Assembly: GCA_049999765.1 (NCBI GenBank)
Contig: JBNGIQ010009141.1
Span: 42,864 to 70,063 of the forward strand
Direction of reading: 5' to 3'
Length of the DNA stretch: 27,200 nucleotides
From: Phaeoceros laevis
Lineage: Eukaryota; Anthocerotophyta; Anthocerotopsida; Notothyladales
A program made the position numbers and the translations under genes. Below are positions 1 to 8,192 of this stretch, one piece after another. The notes under the pieces are model-generated. The model was not told where the DNA came from, ran no database searches, and saw only the letters and a program-made list of their open reading frames with translations. Each line of letters opens with the position of its first letter. Position 1 is the first letter of the stretch.

Positions 1-204
1 CGTCCTCAAGGTGGCTCTCTTTTGCATTTTTGGCTTGGGTATGCATTGAATGCAGTTCAAGAAGAGCAGAAACAGCCCGTGCAATCTGATAGATGTAGAA
101 TTGGGCGTGCAGATTTGCAGAGCACTTACCTCGGTTTGACCATGTCTTCTCTGTTCCCACGCTTATGGCAAACAAGGAAACCGTGGATACAATATCCAAT
201 TCCT
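1..204. other. No recognised feature (left flank)
   Basis: I see no homology to the other elements here. One frame stays open for about 100 codons from position 22, but it runs into the LTR on the right and has no recognisable motif, so I do not call it a gene. Confidence 0.4.
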
Positions 205-445
205 GAAGATAAATGCGTAGGATTGCTAGAAGCAAAATGTAGAAAAACAAGAAGTTACTTTATGTGCGGCCGTGTGGCCTTCTTGAAGGCGTGGGGACAC
301 CGGTTCACGGTGTCCCGTGAAAGTGACGTTCCAGTTAGTTAGGACAAGACCGTTGGCTATATGCCTTTACGTATCTAGCGTTTCGTCATTATAATTAATG
401 CAGGCTACTTTAAATAAATAACCTAAAACTTATTTATATTTTTTA
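205..445 (-). repeat. 3' LTR of Copia element 1 (left edge approximate)
   Basis: The right edge is set by the purine tract at 446-455, which matches the tract next to element 2's 3' LTR. As in element 2, the LTR would start with TA rather than TG. The inner part resembles element 2's LTR (shared CCGTGTGGC followed by a short hairpin), at low identity. Two inverted repeats stand out: GCCTTC/GAAGGC at 277-290, and a perfect 9-bp stem GGGACACCG/CGGTGTCCC with a 5-base loop at 294-316. The left end, somewhere near 183-214, cannot be fixed without the 5' LTR. Confidence 0.55.
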
Positions 446-455
446 CTCCCACTTA
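446..455 (-). promoter_or_regulatory. Polypurine tract (plus-strand DNA primer) of Copia element 1
   Basis: On the minus strand this reads TAAGTGGGAG, directly before the inferred LTR start. The same string lies directly before the 3' LTR of element 2. This conservation supports it as the RNase H-resistant primer site. Confidence 0.6.
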
Positions 456-585
456 GCATGCATTCACTCGTGGTAACTTGGCGTTTCACCTCCCCGGCAT
501 CCGGTACTTAGAATTTTTTTCCCAGTGCTGAGCAGCTAGGGTTCCAATCGGTGTTGGCTGCCGGCAGCAACTGGCGGCAGTAAGC

Positions 586-982
586 ATGGCCGTCTTCGAG
601 CTGGAGACTGTGATTCTGCTTCTCATCGTGCTTGCCCTTTGTCTCCTGCGTCGGCGACGCCCTTGCAAGGTCTACGCCGGCTTCAAGCAGCTGTACACAC
701 TAGAGGAGGAACTTGAATTGGCTCACGCAAGGTTCCGCGCAGCTCAAGGTTTGCCGCGACTTGTCGATGATGCTCCCTGGCGATTCCTGCCCAATTGCAT
801 GGACAGATTTATGTATGCAGGAAGTGAATTCACTGATGACGGTCGCCTCATCATTCGCTATGGTAAGTTGCTGCAATTATGCTCCCACTGCAGCCTTGTA
901 CTGCAAATTCCTAACTTGCTGTTGATGTTTGGCAGAGCCTTGGTGGCCCTGCACAACTTCGATGCCATTTAGAAGATTCTAG
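586..982 (+). CDS. Antisense accessory gene of Copia element 1: two-exon membrane-anchored protein, about 107 aa
   Basis: Exon 1 is 586-862 and exon 2 is 936-982. The 73-bp intron starts GTAAG, ends GGCAG and falls after the first base of a codon. The start has a strong context (A at -3, G at +4). The product has a hydrophobic segment at about residues 8-21 followed by RRRR, suggesting a signal anchor with a cytosolic basic flank. The core PNCMDRFMYA...GRLIIRYGEPW follows, then a short tail ending RRF. The gene at 22485-22914 has the same plan: anchor, core, splice point, phase and tail. Both lie tail-to-tail with pol (35 and 50 bp between stop codons) and start just inside the 3' LTR. I do not recognise the family and propose no biochemical function. 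The reading frame is intact while gag and pol nearby carry stops. Confidence 0.75.
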
Positions 983-1017
983 CCAAGCTGAGTGATCCTG
1001 CATACTTAGTGGTGCTT

Positions 1018-4000
1018 TCATGCATCAGGATTAGGTGCTAGACCCAATGCCTTGGCGAATTTCTCATGTTTTTCCCTAGGCAGGGCTTTTGTAAGCAAAT
1101 CAGCCACGTTTGAATCTGTTGGAACATACTGTAAAGTGGCTTGGCCTTCTACTATCACCTGTCAGATAAAATGATGCTTAATCTCTGTGTTTTGTACGTG
1201 CATGCATCACAGGATTTTGTGCCAAAGCTATTGCAGACTGATTGTCACTTAACAACAGTGTTGGTGCAGGTTGAGGTTCTCCCAGTGAGGCAAGGAGCTC
1301 TTTGCAATGTATAATATCCCGCGATGCTGTAGTGGTAGAGATGTACTCCGCTTCAGTAGACGATAAGGCAACTACCTGTTGCTTTTTACTATGCCATGCA
1401 ATGACTGTTGAGTTCCATTCATCCTTGCCAAGTAGTAAACAGTGTGCTGAGACAGACTTGCGGCTGTCAGCATCAGATGCCCAGTCAGCATCACAGAAAC
1501 AGGTTAGTAGGCAATTTTCTGGTCTTTGACTGTATAATAGTCCAAGGTTTGGTGTGCCACCAAGGTATCTGAATATTCGTTGAACTGCATGCCAGTGGGC
1601 ATTCCCATAATTGGATAAGAATTGTGAGGTTACCCCCACTGAATGTGCAAGCTCAGGCCCTGTCCAGTTACGGAAGTATATGGCAACTCCTACAGCAGGT
1701 CTATAAGGTACCTTGGCCATCTCATTCCTTTCCTGTTCAGTCTTCGGGCATTGTGTTAGTGTAAGTTTATCTCCCACTGCCATCGGTGTTGGGGCTGGTT
1801 TTGCATTCTGTAGCCTAAACCTTGCTAACACTTGGTTCACAAACTGCCCTTGATGGATGAAAATAGTATGCCTCTGTAGGTTTTGTAGGATCTGGATGCC
1901 TAAGAAGAAGGTTAACTGTCCAAGATCGGACATTGAAGATTCTGCTGTCAAGAATCCTTTGCACTTAGACATCGCAGCTGGACTGCTGGCAATTATCACT
2001 GTGTCGTCTACATATAAGGCTAAGTAGAAAACTCCGTCTCTGTCATGCAGCATGTAGACATTGTTGTCTGCCTCACTTTGAACAAATCCACACTTTTTCA
2101 GATATGTATCTATTCGTTTAAACCACTCCCTGGGTGACTGCTTTAGCCCGTAGATGGTTTTAACTAACCTACAAACTTTGGTGGGATGTGCAGGATCTAC
2201 ATACCCTTCAGGCTGCTGCATGTAGATAGTTTCCTCAAGATTCCCGTTTAGAAAGGCCATTTTGATGTCCATATGCTGTAAAAGGTAGTCACGTTGTGCT
2301 GCTATTGCCAACAAGGTTCGGATGGAGGCTGCTCTCACAACAGGTGAGAATGTTTCATTATAATCCAACCCTTCAACTTGGCTGTATCCTCTAGCAACCA
2401 ATCTTGCTTTATAGCGTGCGACCTTGCCTTCAGCATCTAACTTGCGTTTAAATACCCATCTGCAAGTGACAACTTTCCTTCCAAGCGGGAGATCTTCAAG
2501 AATCCATGTCTTGTTGTCTATCAGCGACTGGTATTCAGATTCTATACCAGCTCTCCATTTTTCCCCTTCCGGTGAATTAAGTGCTGCTTGATAGGTAGGT
2601 GGATCACCCATATCCATGGGGTTACTATCATCATGCACTAGAAAAGTCTGAGGAGAAAAAGGAGGTTCTAACCATTCACATCGTGAAGTGGTGTGCCTTA
2701 TGGTTCCCAAGTCAGTGCCTCTTCGCAATGTGACTGTTGGCTGCTCAGCTGCCAACTCAGTGGCTGCAATAGGTGCGTCTGTTGACGTTTCATCTAAATC
2801 ACTACTGTCCAGGTCACTATTGCCAGGTGTTTCTGATGCTACGTCATAATGGATATGCAGATCGTCATCAGGGAAATGACTTGGCACTGAATCTATACCT
2901 TCCGGTGGACTGGACGCTTGAGCAGGGGTAGCTGGCATTGGTACGACTGGAGGGTGGCTAATCGACATGGTGTCATCCTCTAGCTCACACTGCGACGACT
3001 CACTAGGTTCCTCTCTCACACTATCAAGTGCTGGTTCTTTGAGTAGCAGTTGTTCATTAAAGATGACACTACGTGAGTGTGTAATGTTTCTAGTATTAGG
3101 GTCGAAGAGTTTGTACCCTTTCATGCCCTCAGTATATCCGATGAAGACAAACTTCCTTGCCTTATAGTCCAGCTTTACACGCTGGTCCTCTGATAGATGC
3201 GCATAGGCAGGTGATCCAAAGACTCTTAAGTGATTAATGCATGGCTTGTGTGTAGTCCATCGCTCATAAGGAGTTGCTCCTTCATACACACTTGTCGGCA
3301 ACATGACATAGGCTGCAATTGCCACGGCCTCACCCCAATAGCCTCTGGATAGACCAGCTAGCTTGAGCATGGATTTAGCAGTTTCCTGGAGACGGCAATT
3401 ATTCAGCTCAGCAATCGGATTTTGCGACAATGTATAAGGTGTGGTGAACTGCCTTAATATCCCCAACTCTTTGCAATAATCCAAGAAGGCTTCAGATACA
3501 TATTCGCCTCCATTGTCACTGCGCAGAGTCTTCAACAGGGCACCTATCTGACGCTGGGCATAAGTGACGTACTCTTGGAAACATCCCAAGGTTTGAATTT
3601 TGAACTTGATCAGATATACAGTGATGTATCGACTCCAATCATCAATGAAGGACAAAATATATTTTGCTCCTCCAAAGGTAGATGTGGACATAGGTCCACA
3701 AAGGTCAGAATGAACAAGTTCCAGTAGCTTTGTTGCTTTAGTTGGGTTGACATCCTTATAGGGAAGTCGATGATGCTTCCCGAATACACAAGATTCACAA
3801 AACTGCTTGTCTGCAAATTTTAGCATAAACTTTTCTCTGTATAGGCTATTAGATGCCACCATAGTCTTCAACTTATCGAAGTTAACATGCCCCAAGCGGC
3901 AGTGCCATAGCATGGCATCCTTCTCCTGCTGTTGAGTTTGGGTAATATGTGCATGGGGCTGGCATAGCTTAGAAACAAAGTCTAATTTATAAATGTCATT

Positions 4001-4237
4001 GACAGGTGTGCCTATGGCTTTCACTTTCCCTTTGGACTTTGGATCAGAAATGACACAAGTGGTGCCACGAAAGGAAGTGTCAAGACCAGTTTCTATTGAG
4101 AACTTGTATAATGCTACTAAGTTCTTAACCATAGCTGGAACATGGAGGACTCCCTGCAGGTACAGTGTGGACTTATCTGAAAGTAGTATTGGAACTGTAC
4201 CTACACCAGCAATAGGACTACCCCTGTCATCACCCAT
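1018..4237 (-). CDS. pol: Copia element 1 pol: integrase, reverse transcriptase, RNase H
   Basis: A frame of 1019 codons is open from 4237 to 1178. In residue order it shows the GAG-pre-integrase zinc motif (WHCRLGH near 110, then CESCVFGK), the integrase core (HSDLCGP near 175, SDNGGEY near 239, and the Glu of IAELNN about 40 residues later), an acidic low-complexity linker, reverse transcriptase (DIKMAFLNG, then YVDD near 742), and RNase H (DADWA near 914, STEAEY near 960, SDNQSA near 996). A small frameshift near 1185 separates the last stretch (VPTDSNVADLLTKALP), which ends at TGA 1018-1020. The first part of the polyprotein lies upstream in the same frame but behind TAG codons. Catalytic residues are present, but the frameshift and upstream stops make autonomous activity unlikely. 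Confidence 0.85.
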
Positions 4238-5583
4238 GAGGACCTCTTGACCAGGTGGTATCTTTTCATACTTAGAGAATGCTTGCCTTGAATGACAGCA
4301 ATGAGCTGATGCTCCAGAATCTAGAAACTAAACGGACTGTTCTGAAGCTGTGGATACAAGGCATACAGCAAGCAATGTTTGTGTTTTTCTTTGAGCTATG
4401 TTAGACTCAGGTGGAGGTGCAGACCTCCGAGGCTCATTTGCCTTTTTCTTACGACATTCTGATTCGTAATGGCCAGGTATGAAGCACCAATTATAGGGCC
4501 CCTACTTCTTTGCAGGTCCAGCTTGTGGAGACCGTTTCTTATAAGCATTGTTGGTGTTAGGCTGCCAGGATGGTCGAGAAGGTGGTCGCCGAGGGCCCCT
4601 GTTCATGTAGAGCACCTTGTTGGAGGACTCATCTCTCTAGAAATTGCTTCCTCGCCTGGTAGCACGTGTGGACTCCTCCTCGAGAAGAGCTCCAATCAGG
4701 TCAGAGAGAGTGATCCATAGTGGCTGACCTGCTGCTACAGCTGTTGCTGCTGCTCTAAGTGTAGAGCTATAATTGCTTATAAATGTTCGATAGATGTCCG
4801 GTAATGAAAGAAGGAGGGCCACTGAAGCTTGGAGCTCATTGACTGGTGTTCCACTGGAGATGAGCTTGGTTCGAAGTGTTCGAAACTTAATGATGTGCTG
4901 CTCAACGGTTTCATTCTCCTTCATATGGCAAGTATAAAAGGCTCTTGTGGCCTGCACTATTGAACTTCCATTTGTAACTTGATATATTTGGGTTAGAGAG
5001 TCCCAAACGTCCTTTGTTGTTTCAGCACCTTGTGTATGATGCATCATAGATGCATCAAGGGTTGACTGGATGACACCCAGTGCCCTAAGGTCTAATCTGG
5101 CCCATGCTGCCTTTTCTGCTACTGTAGCATTGTTTCCAGGCTTGGCATTAGTACCACTGACTGTGTCCCACAACTCATGCTCTCGAAGTATGGTGTTGAT
5201 AGCATGGCCCAGCTATCAAAATTGGACCCTGGGAACCTATCTTTTTCCTTAAAATCTATCTTCAGATGTGTTACTGGCTGTGCCATTCTGGCGGCTGATG
5301 CAGCTGCAGCCCTTGCTAATCTTGCAGCCCTTGCGACTTGTGCGGCTTGTGCAGCTGCAGCTAACTGAGCAAGATTTCTAATCTGATGAGATGTAGGATG
5401 ATGATGATGGACCGACGAGCTAGCCTGATCTGGTGGTTGTTCAACGTCTTCGTCTACAGGTGATGTTTCAGTATCCTCTGAATGCTCAGTATCATCCTCG
5501 TCAGAGTCATTTCGTCTTCCGTGTCGTAGGTGGTAGCGCCCACGATTGCCTCTGCCACCACGTCCGCTGTGTGACATGTACAT
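4238..5583 (-). pseudogene. gag: Copia element 1 gag and protease (broken)
   Basis: Gag starts at ATG 5577 (MSHSGRGGRG, matching element 2) or six bases upstream at 5583. It has an RG-rich basic N-terminus, an acidic stretch, an Ala-rich helix and a UBN2-type copia capsid domain. A frameshift near 5205 moves the frame. From 5173 on, the frame is the same as pol but is interrupted by TAG at 4637-4639, 4502-4504 and 4328-4330. The zinc knuckle near 4450-4495 has lost its first Cys (Tyr in YNWCFIPGHYESEC); element 2 keeps CX2CX4HX4C. The protease active site LDSGAS follows directly after the last TAG. All stops in this frame are TAG. Confidence 0.8.
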
Positions 5584-5595
5584 AATCTCCTTTGT

Positions 5596-6066
5596 CTAGA
5601 GTTGTTGAGCAAAAGTTGGTGCTCTACCTGCTTCCATCTCGTTGATGTCTTTCTTGCAGGCATCAACAACCGCCATCATTTCACGAACTGCTAGCGCAAT
5701 GGGTTCCTTCAGTCCCTCAAAGCCGTAATGTTCAAAGTACTCAGGTTCCTTCTGCTTTTGCTGGGGTTGTGAATTGATGGCTAGATTGCGTACCTGCAGA
5801 CTTAGTGCATCTAACTTTGTATTGTTTGCTACTAATCTGTCTGATAATTCAGTAATCCTACCTCTTGTAATTTGTCCTTGTGACTTTACTAGTTCCAGCA
5901 GATCAACTACAAGTTGATATGAAGGGATGGAAAGGAATTGTACTTATCAGTACAAGTATGACACAAGGTGGCACTGGGCACATAGATTTTAGATGACTTG
6001 CGCTCAGAAATTTGACGTGCACGAGACAGGTTTTCTCTAACTTGTGTGCGAAGTCCAAACAATGGA
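5596..6066 (-). pseudogene. Leader reading frame upstream of gag, element 1 (coiled-coil-like)
   Basis: Upstream of gag lies a conserved reading frame. Its distal part (5596 to about 5910) stays open for about 104 codons with a heptad-like pattern (LVVDLLELVKSQGQITRGRI, then ELSDRLVANNTKLDAL). It is in the same frame as the gag start, separated by one TAG at 5596-5598. Its proximal part (to about 6066; CHTCTDKYNSFPS) is one frame off. Element 2 has the same segments (CHECADSYNSFPS; LLIELYNLIKSVGCRTRDQL), with its frameshift in a different place. I infer an N-terminal Gag extension or a separate small protein. The function is unknown, and the conservation between two elements is the main evidence. 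Confidence 0.5.
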
Positions 6067-6224
6067 TGTCGTGCAAAGGTAAGTCGGTGGTGACAGAGTG
6101 AAGGAGATAGCACTGCAGCAGAAACTGGCATCTCCACATTCCACCATACTGTTATGTGAGCCATAGCATTCAGCCACACAACAAGATGGCGAAAAAAGAG
6201 TAGAAAAGGAACCAACTGTTCACA
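6067..6224 (-). repeat. 158-bp terminal direct repeat, copy B
   Basis: Near-identical to 6730-6887. Its left edge coincides exactly with the end of Copia leader homology. Confidence 0.75.
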
Positions 6225-6729
6225 ACGATGTTTCTAGCGTAGGTTTGCACGCAAACCTGGAGCCTATACAAAGGCGATGAGTCTAGCACAATCATCAGGC
6301 AAGTCCAGTCATAGATGCACAAGTGAAAGCTTGTTACAAATCAGGATCACAGCTGCAAGCTGGAAAATTGCAGAATGTTGCCTTGGTGAAGATTTGCTAA
6401 AGATTGAGCGCTAAAGCGCGGGAGAAGGATTTAACCTACAGCTATCCTGTTGTCTTTCTATCTCTAATAATTGCGGCGGCACCAACAGCGGGTTGGGGCC
6501 GTCATTACAAAATTAAATAATGCTTACCTTCCCTAACGGTTCGCCCTACCGGGCAAGTGAACCGGCACATGTATTTGGTTAAGTAACGGCTCGAAGGTGA
6601 AAACATAAGTAAAGCAAAGCTGAAACACCAAGTACCAACTGAACTGCCCTGGCCTCGATTCCACAAGAGCACCACTTCCTTATATGCATTCCTGCTGGTA
6701 GGCGATGAGAGGTAGCACATTTCGACAGC

Positions 6730-6887
6730 TGTCGTGCAAAGATAAGTCGGTGGTGACAGAGTGAAGGAGATAGCACTGCAGCAGAAACTGGCATCTCCAC
6801 ATTCCACCATACTGTTATGTGAGCCATAGCATTCAGTCACATAACAAGATGGCAGAAAAAGAGTAGAAAAGGAACCAACTGTTCACA
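6730..6887 (-). repeat. 158-bp terminal direct repeat, copy A
   Basis: Near-identical to 6067-6224 over the same length. It is bounded on the right by a run of 11 C (6888-6898) and then the gypsy integrase fragment. Confidence 0.75.
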
Positions 6888-6911
6888 CCCCCCCCCCCAG
6901 ATCCAAGCCCG

Positions 6912-7868
6912 CTAGGAGGGTGCCGGACTCGCAGACATTTTGGATGAACAAGTTGGGCAAAACCACAAAGTTTTGGGAACCTGCACAAGTTCTGGCTGCA
7001 AACAAAATAGATGAAACCCATGATTACAGTTATCACAAAGCAACATCTTGTCAGGATCGTCAATGCGGTGACAAATCTGGCAGGGATGGTCAATCGGAGG
7101 GATCCAATTGGCTGTGACAAGTGTGGTATCTAAATGTGGCAGGTGACAAGGGGCACAGTGTTTGGCATGTTGCGAGATGAGCCTACCATCCTTACCCTGC
7201 AGAACTAGGATGCCGGAGGGCTCGACAGAATGCACACGTAGAATCACACGACCAGCAGAGGTGTCCAGGGTGTCAGTCAGCTGCTGTTGCATGTAAACAA
7301 AATCGCCGATCTCAAACTTGCGTACCTTAGGCCGATAGGAACCGCCCCTGGTGTGAGCATACCGCAAGGTGTCGCGATGTTGAGCAATGCAAAGATTTTG
7401 CATTTCCATGGGCATAGCCCGTCTGAACAATGCAGCCCTCTCGGACATGATCGTGGCCCAGGTAACAGGACTGTCCAAGTTGACCACAGCCTCGACTTGC
7501 TTGGCAATGCTGGATGGAGGCAGCGGGTGACGGCCGAACAGCAGGTAATAGGGCGAGAATTTGCCCAAGGATGCATGCTGGCTCATGCGGTAACCCATTG
7601 CCAAGTATGGCAGCGCCAGATCCCAGTCATGCTTGTTGTGAGTCAAACAGAATTTGCGGAGCCCCTGTTTGATGGTTTGCACCATCCGTTCGGCCAAACC
7701 ATCTGCTTGGGGGTGATCGTGCGAAGTGCATCGATGATCCACCAAGGCATGGTCCAGCAGATCCTGGAATTCTCCCCAAAATTCCGTCCCCTGATCTGTT
7801 AAACACTCAGCACATGGTTGCAAAAAGGCCTGACTGGTGCTACGCGAGGTCTTGTCCAGCAATGCCAC
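6912..7868 (-). pseudogene. Gypsy integrase fragment with C-terminal PHD finger
   Basis: This is an open frame of about 318 codons. It starts inside the integrase core: the first catalytic Asp and the HHCC zinc domain are absent, while the second Asp (CLTDQGTEFWGEF) and the Glu (GLAERMVQT) are present. A short deletion seems to lie just before CLTDQGTEF. Next come the integrase C-terminal domain (FEIGDFVYMQQQ) and a canonical Cys4-His-Cys3 PHD finger, CQIC...LLCDNCNHGFHLFC...WFCPTC, at about residues 262-308. PHD fingers typically read the histone H3 tail, so this module probably steers integration, in the place where chromoviruses carry a chromodomain. No LTR is recognisable; the element is cut off on both sides. 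Confidence 0.85.
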
Positions 7869-7926
7869 AAGGAATCAGTAATTGCTCCAAGGGACCTGCC
7901 TGTCTAAGAGGAAACCCCCCTGCAGT

Positions 7927-7998
7927 ACGAGGTAGAGGAGACCTTCCGACAGGATAAGTAGAGGAGACCTTCCGGCAGGACGAGGTAGAGGAGGACGG
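7927..7998 (+). repeat. About 27-bp tandem repeat in the end of gypsy gag
   Basis: There are about 2.5 copies of a unit containing GTAGAGGAGACCTTCCG. In one frame it codes for RGRGDLP-like repeats followed by RGRGGRLQGGRPPGYGPRR, i.e. an arginine-glycine-rich nucleic-acid-binding tail of Gag. Small indels break the frame between copies. Confidence 0.55.
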
Positions 7999-8192
7999 CT
8001 GCAGGGAGGAAGACCTCCAGGATACGGACCCCGAAGAGCCAATGCAGTGGAGGGGGCAGAACGCGTGAATGCAGTGGAAGCCCAACCTGACGAATCGGGA
8101 AACGGACAGCCCCAGGTGGTCGAGGGGTAACCCCCGGGGCTAAGTCCACCCCAACTGAGTGTAGCAAGGATTCACTGGGGGGTTAAGCTTGT

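Larger units (their letters stand above)
205..6066 (-). mobile_element. Ty1/copia LTR retrotransposon, element 1 (5' end missing)
   Basis: On the minus strand, from right to left, the element holds a leader reading frame, gag with an RG-rich N-terminus and a zinc knuckle, protease (DSGAS), integrase, reverse transcriptase (YVDD), RNase H, an opposite-strand accessory gene, a polypurine tract and a 3' LTR. The protease-integrase-RT-RNase H order is that of Ty1/copia. It is closely related to element 2 (15987-23277), since gag, pol, leader and accessory gene all align. No 5' LTR or tRNA primer site is visible on the right: homology to element 2's leader stops at about 6066, where an unrelated direct-repeat unit begins. 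The element is therefore truncated or rearranged at its 5' end and cannot be autonomous. Its left boundary is approximate because there is no second LTR to compare. Confidence 0.85.
6067..6887 (-). mobile_element. Candidate miniature terminal-repeat element (TRIM-like)
   Basis: Two direct copies of a 158-bp unit, differing at only a few bases, flank 505 bp without coding signal. Read on the minus strand each unit starts TGTGAACAG and ends GCACGACA, so both have LTR-like TG...CA termini. The total of 821 bp fits a TRIM. Against this, I see no primer site after the first repeat, no clear purine tract before the second and no target duplication (left flank ATGGA, right flank a C run). A segmental duplication is a real alternative. 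The unit sits where Copia element 1 loses homology to element 2. Confidence 0.4.

Noticed and set aside
22-342. Protein-coding gene at the left edge
   Set aside because: The frame crosses into the LTR and includes its hairpins; no motif is recognisable.
5070-5368. Plus-strand open frames opposite copia gag and pol (also at 1302, 2967, 3993, 4469)
   Set aside because: They mirror the minus-strand gag-pol coding sequence and have no independent motif.
6888-6898. C11 run as a functional element
   Set aside because: It sits at a junction of two fragments and is probably a slippage or assembly-sensitive homopolymer.
7287-7802. 171-codon plus-strand frame opposite the PHD-integrase
   Set aside because: It is the complement of a frame with clear integrase and PHD motifs; it has none of its own.
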